A DNA stretch of 64,000 nt from Ziziphus jujuba (GCF_031755915.1 NC_083386.1:21561001-21625000); one strand, 5' to 3'; shown: positions 34,963 to 48,600, counted from the first letter of the stretch. Notes: generated by a model from the sequence alone, not told the origin. Made by a program: numbers and translations.

Positions 34963-36719
34963 ACCATTAACTATATATTCAACTTCTCTTGTAAAACGAC
35001 TGCTCAAAATTAGAAAGAAATCCATGGATAGGGATCAAGTTAAAAAAAAAACTTAGTAATTCTGAGAAAAGGTTGTCATTTTAGAGGTGAACATAAACAA
35101 GATTAAACACGTTTAGAAGTGTGGGAAACATGCATAAAATCGAAAGCAAAGGTGTATGAGCCAATGATTGAATTAGTGGGTTATAAAAAAGAAGAAGGTA
35201 CAGAAGAAACCATAGAAACTAAAAAGAGGTGATGAAGTTGAGGGAGATGGGAGATTATGGTGATTGATGTTTTACAAAAACGATTCATTAAAATCCTCAA
35301 AAGCTATTAAAGATTTTATAGCAAGTGGGGCCCAACATGGTTGGCTTCTTTAACATGCCTTGCCATTTTTATATTTATATACTAATTAATATAATTAATT
35401 TGTTTTAATTTATTATATACTAATATCCACATCACGAGAGGTTCATCTCATACTTACATACGGTTTTATCTAGAACCGAATTATGATATCATTTGTTAAT
35501 CCAAATTTTATATATACCTTTGAGATTTTTATGTTTAACCAACATGAAATTTTATTTGCACATGACATGAAAGTTTAAAAATATTATATTATTGCATTTA
35601 CATTTTGTATGCCTGTATATGGATACTCAATAGCTTTTGCTACCTTATGCTTTCCTATTTACTTGAAAACTTCATCAATGTCATTTCCTTGACAAAATTT
35701 ATTTATAATACTTAAAATAACATCAATGCAATCACAATTAGATACAACCCACAAAAATATTAATATATATATATATATATATATTTAGTTTATAACAATG
35801 CCATATTAAAAAAATAAAAATAAAGTTAAATTTGTATTGATCTACTATAGTATCTAGTTTTTAATTAGTAATATGTCTAATATATTCTTGGATGATCTTT
35901 CGATTTAAAATTCCTGAAATTCAGATTTGCCATAAAATATTCTCAAGCTTCAAATATGCATTTTCACAAAAAAAAAAAGAAAAAAAAAAAAAGAAAAAAT
36001 TGAAGCTTGCGTTCAACAAAAAGATAAAAAGATGAGACACTTAAACAGGATGTATGTTATAAAGTGGATATCACAACTTTATATCACATAGCTAATTATG
36101 CTACATTGACTATTTTTACGTTAAACAAGCAACCATCATTGTTATACTTTATTGAAAAGACATAAAAGAAAAATTATTGAACTAACTTTAAAACAAAGGT
36201 AAACAAAAAGGAAGAGAGTCAAAATTGTGCAACTGCTACTGCTCTTTCCATTGTTGCCGGTTCAATTTAATTGGTTAGTTTGTTATTTTATTTTATTTTG
36301 AATAAAGCTAGGCTGGTATTAGATGCCCAGAGAATACAGACATGGAAGCGATCCATTGCTTTATCTAATATTATATTTGAAATTTTATGCCTAGCTACTT
36401 GGATTCCTCAATTGAGGAGTAGGAACCCATTCCCCGTCCTGCAACTAGTTTAACTTTTTTTTTTTTTTTAAATTTTTAAATTTTTTATTAACATTATTAT
36501 TATTATTATTGTTATTTATTTGGTATAGGTGATGCTCTTTGTAGTTCAACATAACAAGCTTTAAAATGCAAGTAAATAAAAAAGGAAATTCATCCATTTT
36601 TCATACTCTAGGCCTCAAAATATAAGACATAAAAAGAGACCATGTTTTTTTAGCCCGGAGGGATAAACAAATTGATGAACTTCATAAGGGATTTCTTAAT
36701 TTTTGAAATCAATAGATTA

Positions 36720-37024
36720 GATCAGCTGAGTAATCTTGTATCTGGATCTTATTTTCTACATTAATAAATCATTTGGTGTGCATATATAAGTGTGGGGTAT
36801 ATTTAATCACAATCTATATATCCGGACAAATAAAGAAAATACATCTAAACTACTTTTAATTATAAGACAATTAAGATCAGGTGAGTAATCTAGTATCCAG
36901 ATCTCTTTTTCTACATCAAGAAATCAGATTTTATGTGTAAAAGTGTGGGTATATTTAATCACAATTTAAATATCCACATAATAAATAAGACATATCTAAA
37001 CTATTTTAGTCATAAAATAATTAG
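36720..37024. repeat. Tandem duplication of about 150 bp
   Basis: Units 36720-36874 and 36875-37024 both begin GATCAG.TGAGTAATCT, and share TTCTACAT.AA.AAATCA, GTATATTTAATCACAAT and CATCTAAACTA or its near copy. Confidence 0.85.
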
Positions 37025-37516
37025 GATATCGTACTCCAATATATTTAGATTGTTCAAATCTAAATAAATTAGAATCCTATTTATATAATTTTTATCATTG
37101 AATAATATTTATTTTACTTTATATTTTTTCTATTGAAACCTTAACTATGAGAAATTATATTTTACGCATCTATATTTCTCTCTTTCTCTATAATTTTCAC
37201 TGAAAGTTCAGTTTCTCTTTAAAAGGTTTCAATTTCAACCAATCTATAGCTGATAGTCAAGGTTGTATGCTTAATTCCTGGGCTGATATTATCAGCCAAG
37301 CTAACTTGAGTATCCGGAACTTAGATCGCATGCAACTTCTCATTAAAGTCACATATTCATGCATGACAGCCAATCCTTTGAAATTCACTCCTCTGGCAGG
37401 CAATCCCGCTCACTCCTATCCGAACATCGCCACTTTTGTTGCTGGCCCAGGCACCCTAAACCCAGGTCTTTTGCTCTTCTAATGTAAGCTCCGAGGCTTC
37501 ACACCAAGTCTTTAAG

Positions 37517-38345
37517 GGGAATTAGGCCCATTACCCTTTAAAAAAAGAGTGCAATGAAAAATGCCCCTCCCGTGTAAAATATTATTGTTTTACCCCTTCA
37601 TACATGAACTCATCATGACCTTAATGAAAATTACAAATAACTTTCATATCCTTTTTTTGCCCTTTCCCTTCGTCCAGCATTGCATGTCCAGCGTTATACC
37701 TTTGAAAACAACCATTCTTTGAACCCCAAAATTTTCCATCTAAGAACATACTCTATTTATTTATAAGAATCAGGGTAAAACCCCTATTTCAATTTGGAGG
37801 CTTGAGTGATCATTGATTTTCATACCCAGAAAGAAAATCAATAAAATCATATATATTAGAAATTTCAATATGGGCCCCCCCAAAAAAAAAAAATTTAATA
37901 AATAGTTCAAACAACATACCCAAAGTACACAATACCAAAAGTGCTAATAATAAATCACAGTTTCTTCTTTTTCAAAAAAAAAAAAAAAAAAGGTGGGTTT
38001 TGGAAAAGTTTTTTAAGAAATACCCGAAAATAAAAAATTATAGATATTTAAAAAAATACACACACAAAATGTAGCCCCGAAATAGCCATGGTTCAGGCAA
38101 ATCATCTCTCTTCCAAGCTTTATTTGCCATTCTCTCTCACTTTCTCTTCCCCTTTTCTTCGTGCTGCGTTCCGGTTCAAAGGTCAAAAAAGAAAGCCCTT
38201 TGATTAATTTTTTTCTCTTTCTTTTGACATTTCAAAGGTTAATTTGGAAATATCAAAAAATTTAAGGGCAAGATAAAAAAAATAAAGAACGGAAGAGGCA
38301 TATATCCTTAGTGGCCTTCCAAGAGGGGTACTAGGCCAAATTCCC
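37517..38345. mobile_element. Short Mutator-like element with about 95-bp inverted termini
   Basis: The left end (GGGAATTAGGCCCATTACCC) matches the reverse complement of the right end (GGGAATTTGGCCTAGTACCC), and the similarity continues through ATGCCCCTCCCGT versus ATGCCTCTTCCGT and a TTTTACCCCTT-like block. I found no convincing target duplication. There is no coding frame. Confidence 0.55.
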
Positions 38346-39232
38346 ATTTTATCTATTTAGCTGATTCATAGGTTGTTTGATAGTGAAGAAGGGTGCGCAA
38401 AATTGATTGTTGATTTTTTGCATCAGCATAAAAACAACAACTTTTATATCTTCGCTAAAGCTCCAATGTATGAGCTTCCAAAATTAAATCAGGTGAGTGG
38501 TTGGAATGCAAATCTAGTGAACAGAGAAGGATGTAAGTGAGGAGAAGAAGGTTCATGGCACGAATATGTGGGTGAGAAAATGGCAATCAGTCTAAGGCAG
38601 TTTGTGGTTGATTGAAGATGGAGTGGGGTGGAGTTGTTGGAGGTCTGAATGATTTGTGGCTTGTGGAGATTAAATTGATTTTCTTAGGGCAAGTTTAAAC
38701 ATGACAGAATTAAAAATAATGTTACATATGCTGAGATGAGTAGGGACTTTATTCCTTGGTCTCACCTAGGGCACAAAATTTTGTCCTATCCCCACCCGAT
38801 ACCTTGTTTTAATGGGGAATTCCCACCCCATTAGAAGCGGTGCAAAGCAAAGACCTATTAAATTAGTTTTTTTTTTTTTGGTCATATTTAAATAACTAAA
38901 TATATATATATATAGTCAGTTTCAAATAAGGTTCATTCTTGATAAAACTCGTAAGGTTCATATTTAGTAAAATTAGATCATATTAAAAATTAAAATTTAA
39001 AATTCAAAAAGCAGATATATACGGGTTTAGTTACATACTAAAATTCCATTTAGAGAAAATGAATCTTAGCAGATTCAGTAATGAATAAATATAATTTTAA
39101 ATTTCAATTCTTAATGCGATTTAAAAGCTGAAATATAAAGAGCTCATTTTAGTTTTCATGAGAATCTTATTTGAGTATGACTATATAAACAATAGTTTAA
39201 GATAACATTATAATAATTGAATCTGAGAGGCA

Positions 39233-40406
39233 ATCAAGGTTTAAGATTTTAGTATCGATGGAAATACTGAAGATTTAAAATATGAAATTTCTATGAAAAT
39301 ATCGAAAAATATCGAATATCGATAAAAACTTACAAAAAATAATAAAAATTTATTTTAAAAAATAAAAATTTTTGTTGAAATTTTAAAATTAGTTTATTTA
39401 ATCAATATATTATCAAATTGATTATAAAAATTGCCAAAAACATTAAATAGATATTATATTTTCTTTTAATCAATTTGATTTATAATAAACGGTAATGATC
39501 ATAAATAAACTATTATTAATAAAAATATGCAAAAAATATATATATATGTGATAAAATTGTTTATTAATTAAGATAAAATAACTAATACAATAAATTATAT
39601 TTCATAAATATCATCTCAATACTCATAGAACTTTTAGGTGGTTGAAAATTTTGTCTCTATCTTGTTTCATTTTGAGATGTAAAATCTGAAAAATAATAAT
39701 TAAAAAACATATCTCCTTGATAATTTCTTATGTAATTATTAATATATCAATCATAAAGATCTTGTATTAAACATAATTATCTTTGATATTTAGTATAATA
39801 TATTATATCATCTTTTTTATTTTTATTTACTTAATGTTATTGATTTAAATAGTATTAATACAAATTTTATGTGATATTGTATTTTTATTTTTTATTTTAT
39901 GTTATTATTTTTCATTTTTATAAAATTAATTATTAACTTATAATTATGGGATTCTAATGAATCTATCTTATACAAAATGTATAACATGTATATAGATACT
40001 TTATTAATAAATAAAACTTGATAGGGTTATTTAATTTAATTCATTCCATTTTATTTATATTGTTAAATATTTGAAAGACAATTAAAAGGTAAGAAAAAAA
40101 AATTAAAACTAAAGTTAATTTGGTAAAATGATTTACTATATATCAATAATATTTATAAATTTTTTATAATTTTTTTTAATAAATATTTTTAAAATTTCTA
40201 TGAAAATTTTTAAAATTTTGATGGATATTATAGATTTTTTAACTTAATTATTAAAAATTTGATGTGGATATTTTAATAGAAATGTACATGAAAATTACGA
40301 TGAAATTTTAAATATTTAGATAAATATTATAAAAATTATTTCCATTTAAAATCCCTTAAAAAAATAAATATTTCGGTCCCAAAATTTTGATATTTAAAAC
40401 CTTGAT
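39233..40406. mobile_element. AT-rich element with inverted ends containing ATCAAGGTTT
   Basis: The left edge reads ATCAAGGTTTAAGATTTTAG and the reverse complement of the right edge reads ATCAAGGTTTTAAATATCAA; both run into ATATCGAAA-like sequence. The interior is non-coding and over 80 percent AT by eye. No target duplication was found, so family and exact limits are uncertain. Confidence 0.4.
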
Positions 40407-41093
40407 CGCATTGCAGATAAAAGAAAACGCACACACATATACATACATATAAATAAATAAAATTATAGAAAAAAATATTTTTCTGTTGTGGTAATAATAG
40501 AAATAAACAATATGGTAACAAGAAAAATTGTTTGTTAAAACGAGAAGCTTTTAAGTTCATATCCTATCCATAGGATCATCTGTTTTGAAAAATAATATGC
40601 ACAGTACTGCTAGTACGTAGTATTGTGATGACAGAATAGTTCATAAAATAATTGCATTGCTGAATAAAACCCAAAAAAAGAAAAGAAAAGAAAAGGAAAA
40701 AAAAAAGAAGATAATGTAAAATGACAATGTACGTTTCTCTCTCGCAATAGCTGCAGTCATAATATCTATATTGGTAAAAAAGAAAATCAGAGAATATTAT
40801 ATAAGATTCAGCATCCATATATGAGATGTAAAATTTTATGAATTACCAAATCAGTGAAAGTCTTCCCCAACCTATACATTCTACTCACTATTTATTGCAA
40901 CCATATCCACTGCCACGACCACATAAAACATTTTCAGAGAAGAACGTCTCTTCCAACAAAATGATCCTCCGTTCGAAGAAACAGAAACAGAAACAGATAT
41001 TAACGTAAAAGCCCACAAACAAGAAAAGCGAAATTTCAAAAAACCATTTCAAATTTGTTTTGCATGCATATATATATGCAAAACACAAAAATC

Positions 41094-43851
41094 ATGAAGT
41101 CCCCTCTCTCAATCTCTTCTTCTTCATCGTCCAATCTCAGAAAGCCTCGTATAATAAGCTCTCCCTATCTGTTTTCCTTGTTACCATTCCTCCTCTTCGT
41201 CGCCATCCTCTATGGAGAAGATTTCATGTGCCTATTCGGTTCGGAACGGCCTTTTTCCAGAACGGGTACTGAGTCAACTCAACCAATTTAAATTTAATTA
41301 TAGCCCGTTGATTTTTTTCTCTTTTTTGTTTGGGACTGAGGTAGGAATTTGTTTTGTTTGGTTTGGGGGGTTAGTGAAGAAGAAAGAGAAATTGACTTTC
41401 GCCGTTGGGACGATGGAAGAAGGATGTGACGTGTTTAGAGGAAGATGGGTTCGGGACGAGTCAAATCGGCCGCTTTATCAGGAATCGGAGTGTCCATATA
41501 TACAACCGCAGTTGACCTGCCAAGAGCATGGAAGACCAGACAAGGAGTACCAATACTGGAGATGGCAACCCCATGGTTGTGATCTTCCTAGGTCACTTCT
41601 CTTCTTTCCCTCCGTTTATATTATATTACGAGTTTGACTAAGTGGTTTATTATGTGTATATTTAATAATATTTATATTTATAAATTTATTTATTTATTCA
41701 TTTATAAATTATATTAATATATTAACCAATTCATATATATAATTTTGATAAATATATTGACAGAGTAAATAATGTCTGTATCGTTATTTAATACATACAC
41801 GAAAAAAGATTGTTTTTGTTTTTTTCATAAAAAAGAAAAAAATATTGAGGGAATTTCTACAATATAACCCCAAAAAAGAAAAAATTAATTCATAACATGA
41901 GGAACGTCTTTCATTTTCTAATTTCTTTTTTTTTTTTAATGGTTGTTTAAATTTTATTGATGAAATACTTCGTCTTTTTCTACAAAACTTTGTGGATTTT
42001 GATTTTACCTTAATATAAATATACCTTTTTTTTGTTTATGAAATAGATGCAAAAATAGAGTAATTTAACTATTCTATACTATCAGGTTTCTATCTATTTT
42101 ACCTTTCTGAAATGGAGAGAATAAATGTGTATATGGGTTACTTTCTAATATAAGATTTACCTAAGTTTTTAAAGATCATTACCATTAATATATTGTACGG
42201 TCAAGATTATTTATCTTTCATTTTAGTTTCTCAAACTTTCAAATAAGGACATTTTATAGTAAATATATAAATTTAGTCTTTAATGCGTTTTTTTTTTTTC
42301 CACTTTACTTTTGTTAGAGATTTATGGATAAAAATAAAAATAAACTAATCATGAATCTCCTTCCAAAAAATGTAATAATAATATTCATGAATATAACTAT
42401 CCAATAAAAATTTTTAACATATAAAAAAATTCGAATACTTAACATTTGATACTTATAATAAAAAACTAAAAATAAAAAACTTTAATAATAAAAGGAGACT
42501 TTAACATGGAGTGCTTCAAAAGTTATACAGTTTTTTTTAGTAAGATTATAAAGATTTAAGTATAAAGCAAAACCAATAACATAAGTTATGAGCAATTATT
42601 TTTAATTCATGTTGTAATATTATTTTAGTGATTTTACAAATTTTTGAATGTTTATTCTTTTTAAAATACATATATATAGATATATATATCTTAAATTTTT
42701 CTAATACGTAGACGGATTTTAGAAATTTTTTCATTCAATTTGAATAAATTTTTTGTGGTTTTTAAACTCGGTTTTACTTTTACTTCTATTGGGCTGCTTA
42801 TACTCAAAAAGGAGTTTGAGAAAATATTTATTATCAATTCTTATGTATACAAATTTTAAAGCAGTTTTTATTATCGCATAGTTTTATTATTTTTTTATTT
42901 TCATTTTTTGCAATTAATAGTTAGTTGACCATGATTTACTTATCTATTCAATAGATATTTATTGAAAAACTAACTATATTTGGAAGTTTTTGAAATTCAA
43001 AAAAGAGAAATAATCTTAACCTTCCGATGGGTTGATGACCACTTGTTTTCAAATTCTTAAAAGCTTAAGTGTAGCTTAAATGAGAAAAGGATCCATGTCT
43101 ACTATTCTAACACAAACTTTAAAGATATTCTTATTATATTTTGATGAATTTAAATTTAAATGGATTATCATATAATAAAAGTATATAAATAAATATAAAA
43201 GTTAACTTTAAATTAATTTTTATTTGAAAAAAAAACTTTAAATCGATCAATCTAAGCAAATCTGAAATTTTTAAAGAAAAAATATATTTAGAAGCTAAAC
43301 CTTATTTGAATTCAAAATTATAACCAAATATACAAATAAGAATGATTATCCCTTTTTTCTTTCATTATTCCAATGAATAACTATTTATAGTTCATAAATA
43401 ATCATTTTGTATATCAAATAGTAGTAAAATATACTTGAACTCCTAAACTTTGTCATAATTAAATTTTGATCTCTAAAATTTTGAAAATTACACCTAGCAT
43501 CCTTACCACTAGAAATTGGTTTATCCAACCCTCTGATACCTCTTTTGTGGCATGTTAAATGGAATATATATATATATATACGACTTGTAAACTGAAATTT
43601 CAAGCACACCTTCTAAAAATCAATTTTGGACAAAAATATATTTAATATAAGTTAGATATAAATGCCACAAAAATTGATCTTACAATACTAAATTATATAC
43701 TCATATTGATAAAAATATTAATTATTATGAAATTGAAATTTTAAAAATTATAATGATTAGTATAAAATCAATTATCAAAATCAAAGGTATATATTTTTAT
43801 AAATATTAAAACTTTTATATTTGTAAATAATAATTCTTTGAAACCATTTGT

Positions 43852-43888
<37 letters not shown>

Positions 43889-45681
43889 GGGAAAAACATA
43901 GCTATAGTAAATAATAATCAATAATATTAGAAATAAATATAATATTTTTGAAAGAAAAAGAATAAAAATTAAATATAATAGTAAAACAGTAAATAAATGA
44001 GAAAAAAATGGTTAAAAGAATAAAGTAGGAAAACAAATTGAGGGGCACATATGCTCATAACCTCCATGTGGGCTCACCATACCTTTTTTTTCCTTTTTTG
44101 GGAATAAGCCCACCATACCATTTTAAATGTATTTTGGTGCCCCAAGTTGTCCACTCACTTTTAAATATGTGAAAGGACTCTAATACTCTTTTTAAAGATA
44201 CTTTTATGGAATTGACTCTTAACGGCAAAGGGGATAAATAATAAACTATAATAAAATTGAGAGTTTTATCTATCATTATATTAAACTTTAGAGGGTCCAT
44301 TAATTATTTTCACAAATCATTAATTAAAGGTTCAATGCCACACTTATGCTTGAGACACTCCGGGGGAAGAGGATGATGTATGTAGGAGATTCTCTGAACA
44401 GGGGTCAATACGTTTCCATGATTTGTCTTCTTCACTCGCTCATCCCTGAAGATCAAAAGTCCATGGAAACCTTCGGTTCACTAACTGTCTTCACTGCCAA
44501 GGTGAAATTACTTTGAGCTTCTATTTTCAAATTGACTCTTTTTTATATAATAAAGTGCTTAATTATGTTTTTTTGTTTTGCTGAGTCCTAAACCATTTTT
44601 AATTTGTTATCTGTACGTACTTGTTCAGGAATACAATGCCACGATTGAGTTTTATTGGGCACCATTACTCCTGGAATCGAATTCTGATGATCCTGTCTTC
44701 CACAGAGTATCAAAAAGGATTATTAGGAAAGATTCTATAAACAAGCATGGCAAACATTGGAAAGGCGTTGATATACTAGTATTCAATACGTATATATGGT
44801 GGATGACTGGCTTGAAGATGAGGATCTTGTGAGTTGTGCATGATATCTATGTACATTCAGTTTTCTATAATTTGAACTTGTGCTACTGAAACAAAAAATG
44901 TCACTAATAATTATTTAAGTTTCGCAGGCTAAACGGGTCCTTTGACGATGAGGTGAAAGATATCGTGGAGCTGACAACTGAGGAAGCTTATCGTATGGGG
45001 ATGGAGAATATGTTGAGATGGGTTCGCTTGAATATGGACCCCAAGAAGACAAGAGTCTTCTTTACTAGCATGTCACCCTCGCATGGAAAGTGAGTAAATT
45101 TTCCAAATTTGCATAATTGGCATACTTTTAGCACATTAATGATTTGGATCTTCTGTCCCATTTTTTCTGTCCCCATTCCTGACCTTCATCGATCTAACGC
45201 CAACTCATTTAAAAGCACATTAATAATCCTTCTCTTCTAAATATGTACCTATTTAGAGACTAAGTTCACAATACTAATGATCATCCTCCTCTAAATATGC
45301 ATCTATATAGAGACTAAGTTCTAAATTATGTTTGGCCGCAGGAGCATAGATTGGGGAGGTAAAGAAGGAGGAAACTGCTATAATGAGACAACCATGATTG
45401 AAGATCCAACATATTGGGGTTCGGATTGCAGGAAAAGTGTAATGGAGGTGATTGGGGAAGTGTTCAGCAAATCAAAGGTTCCCATCACATTTCTAAACAT
45501 CACACAACTCTCAAGTTATCGTAAAGATGCACACACATCAATCTACAAGAAGCAGTGGGGCCCATTGACTCCTGAGAAATTAGCCAACCCTGTAAGCTAT
45601 GCAGATTGTGTGCATTGGTGCTTACCTGGCCTTCAAGATACTTGGAATGAGCTCCTGTTTGCCAAACTCTTCAACCCTTGA
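41094..45681 (+). CDS. TBL33: Trichome birefringence-like xylan O-acetyltransferase, copy B
   Basis: Tandem paralogue of the gene at 30987. Six coding exons with the same structure: 41094-41265, 41375-41591, 44330-44501, 44629-44828, 44928-45089, 45342-45681, in phase throughout, 420 residues. Exons 2, 3, 4 and 6 are exactly the same length as in copy A. Exon 1 is seven codons shorter (part of the stem is missing) and exon 5 has one extra codon (Asn in LNGSFDDE). The membrane span, GDS box (149-151) and DxxH pair (Asp396, His399) are intact, so it appears functional. In-frame ATGs at 41064 and 41076 could extend the N terminus; the second has a counterpart in copy A. Intron 2 is 2.7 kb and carries an insertion that ends about 35 bases before the exon 3 acceptor. 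Confidence 0.93.
42015..44298. mobile_element. Insertion of about 2.3 kb in intron 2 of TBL copy B
   Basis: Copy A runs directly from a GTGGATTTT.ATTTTAC block (33087-33103) to CATTATTGTCACAAAT (33127-33146). In copy B the matching blocks, near 41993-42010 and 44298-44320, are separated by about 2.3 kb of AT-rich DNA including an AAT run at 43852-43888. The right end (reverse complement ATGGACCCTCTAAAGTTTAA) looks like a transposon terminus, but I could not find a matching left terminus, so it may be several nested insertions. Confidence 0.5.
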
Positions 45682-48600
45682 GAGTAGGACGGTAATATTG
45701 AAAATGGTCCTCTTTTATTTTTATTTTTTTCCTCAGATTTCCATGTTTTGGTGATGACAATTGCAGATAGGGGATTTGATTTGTTTTCATTTCAGATGTA
45801 AAATCTCTATATACGTGGGATATGTGGACCAAGAACTGGGATTGGGGGCACATGGAGAGGAGAGAAAAAGTTACAAATTTGAAAAAAGCAAACAAGAGGT
45901 GTGGGAGAGGGAGGGGGACTGAGGATACAACAATTGATTATTTGATTTATTTATTTTTTGGAGAATGTAATATAAATTAAAAAATTGCTTGTTTATTATA
46001 ATTTTTCCTTCTCCTCGATTAAAACTTTTTTTATAACTCTTTAATATTATTTATAGTAATAATGTTAGATTTATTAAAATATTTATCAAATTTATTGATC
46101 AAATAATTTGATAAATAATATGAAAATATTTAATTTATTTTTTTAATTTATTTATTTTTTTAATAATACATTTATCTATATTTACATTTTAAAAATAAAT
46201 CAACTAATAATATTTTAATACATAATATTTTAAAAATAAATTTAATAAATATCTTAGTATACATAGCATTATGTTATCTGTAGTTCAATATTGACCATTA
46301 TATCCCCGTTAATACTTTTTGGGATTCTTTTTCTTAATTAGGTAATTATTGTAAATCCATTATTTCTGTTTTCTCATATATATTATATTTCTGTGACTAT
46401 GCCAACTAAAGAGAAATAAACAAATGGACAAACAAGAATCCTGTTTTATAAATGTAGAAATAGACGACCAATGGAGAGAGAGAGCACAAGTCCTACACTA
46501 AATAATGAATATTCAAACTTATCTTGAATTGTTTCGCAATTTGAAAGAAATTACTGGATATAGAGATTGAGATGAAAAGTTGTACTTTTTTATGAGAAAA
46601 AGTAGTCAATTTATAGATGAACATTAAAAAAAAAAAAAAAAAAAGAAAACTCAACACGTTTAATAGTGGGGTATATAATTATTTAGCAAAACATGCATCA
46701 AACAAAAGCAGAGGTGTCTAAGCCAATGGTTGAATTGGTTGGTTATAAAATAGAAGAAGGTACACAGAGAAGAAAAAAACCAAAGGAAAAAAGAGCGTGA
46801 TGATGTTGAGGGGCCTGTGAGATTATGGTGATTGATGTTACAGAAACGATTCATTATTAGAATATCCTCCAAGGCTATTAAACATTAATGTGTATGCTTA
46901 GTGGGGGTGGGGTCTCTATATGGTTGGCTTCTTTAATATGCCTTTTAAGATTTTTATATTTATATTTATATGCTGTATAAGGTCTATCAATATGCTCCCA
47001 CACACTACTAGCTAGCCAGCTACTTAAATACTACCACCAGCGCCAAGTTCTGTATACGCTTTTGGCAACCTTCTCTTACACACGCAACTGCATGCATGCC
47101 CAAATTTCTCTTCCGTATAATACACAGTGGTAGTGCCATGCCAGTGGCAGGTCCAGAAAATATTTTTAGAAGTGATATCATTCAATTTTTTTTTTAAAAT
47201 AAAAAATAAAAAATCCATGATTGATAGTTATTCATACATTGTAAAAGTTACTTAATAATTTTTTATTAATAAATTTTTTGTTAGCTATTAATTAATAACT
47301 CATAAAAACCGGAAAAACAATTAATAAAAAAATCTAAAAAAACAAATGAATAATGGTTCAGTTACCAAACATATAATCATTAGAAACGATCACATTAAAC
47401 TACAAATTGGTTTAACAATTTCAACTAGATTTTAATTCATTAAGTTTTGTCGGCAATAGTTTAATTCAAACTAAAAGTTTAACTAAAAGCAAGAGATATT
47501 ATTTTTAGGTCAGTGAATCATTTAATTTCTTTTTTACAACACGTGTAAACCTTTGGATTAGACAAGAAATATTCACAAAAGAATATATGTCGATATATAA
47601 TAAAAACAAAAAAAAATGAAAATGAAAAAAAAAAAAAAAGAGAAAGAAAGAAAGTGAGAAGCAAAATAGGACACCAAAAATGAGAGGGGGCACACCTGCT
47701 TTTTAGATGAAATAATTGTAAATATTTGGAAATTGATATTAAAGAAAAACATTTTTTAAAAAATTGAGTGGGGCACAATTCCTATTTCTATGTGTCAATG
47801 CATAAATAGTCTTTTATCAAATCGACTTGATAATATTATACTAACAACCTATTCGCTCAACCAAATTAGGTTGCTCAACCAAGTTGACTTAATAAAAAAC
47901 TTGTTGTGTACGTGTATAAAATAATATTCTCATGAAATCTATATCCCAGCTTATAATGTATAACGTGGTAAAATGGCAAGCTGCATGCATGAATGATAAC
48001 TCAATTAAAAAGTTAAGAAAAATGGCAACCTTTACTACCTAGGCTCCGTTTGGATTGATTTTGGAGTTTCAAAAGTAATTATCAAATAATATAAAGTTAT
48101 TTTAATTGTTCTGTAAATTTTAAAAATTCTGATTTTACAAAAATTTATATTCTCATACACTTATTTTTTATAAGCAGCATAACTTTTAAGATTTTGGTTT
48201 TAACTAATTATCTAATTATGTATGATTAAAATATCAATTTTAACCATTATTAAAAAGTTAATATCATTATTGTTTTAGAACCATTGGTACTAATCCGCTG
48301 AACAATATTATAAATCTCTTCCATTGGATTTGATAATGCCGAGGAGTTCATGTTAAAAACAATATCTTCTATTTTTTTATTCTTTGTCGACGATTGACGG
48401 ATCACAAAAAATAGATATGATCAACCTTTTTTATTATTTATTATGTATTTATTATATATATATATATATTGATAAATATTTTCTATAGTTGTGATTAAAA
48501 GAAAAATTATGCTAAATATATAGCAATATATGTTACATATAATAATGATAATAATAAATAAATAAATAATATTTTAAAATAATAAACAATATACTTTTTA

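Larger units (their letters stand above)
30448..35380 (+). repeat. Segmental duplication unit A (contains TBL copy A)
   Basis: Sequence before the start codon (TCATATCCTA, ATAATTGCATTG, AAAATGACAATGT) and after the stop codon (GAAAATGGTCCTCT, CAGATTTCCATGTTTTGGTG, GATTATGGTGATTGATGTT, TGGTTGGCTTCTTTAA) recurs in the same order around the second gene at 40548-46970. The duplication therefore covers promoter, gene and about 1 kb downstream. Confidence 0.85.
34317..41093. other. Region between the two TBL copies
   Basis: Begins with the copy A 3' flank (a poly-T tract, a GA run at 34924-34961) and ends with the copy B promoter and leader. Between about 35380 and 40548, outside the duplicated blocks, it holds a 150-bp tandem duplication (36720-37024), a Mutator-like inverted-repeat element (37517-38345) and a second inverted-repeat element (39233-40406). 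A 71-codon plus frame at 37267-37482 in slightly GC-richer DNA has no recognisable product. Confidence 0.7.
40548..46970 (+). repeat. Segmental duplication unit B (contains TBL copy B)
   Basis: The partner of 30448-35380. Start codons are 10,107 bases apart and stop codons 11,365 apart; the difference is mainly extra intron 2 sequence in this copy. Flank similarity ends near TTGGCTTCTTTAATATGCC at about 46945-46970. Confidence 0.85.

Noticed and set aside
37267..37482. 71-codon plus-strand frame in slightly GC-richer DNA
   Set aside because: No recognisable domain and no extension through splice sites; it lies beside transposon-like repeats, so it is more likely element debris.
47142..47780. 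Transposon-end-like motifs (CCAGTGGCAGGTCCAGAAAA and GGGGCACAATTCC)
   Set aside because: Resemblance to common plant transposon ends is loose, and the inverted partner could not be aligned.
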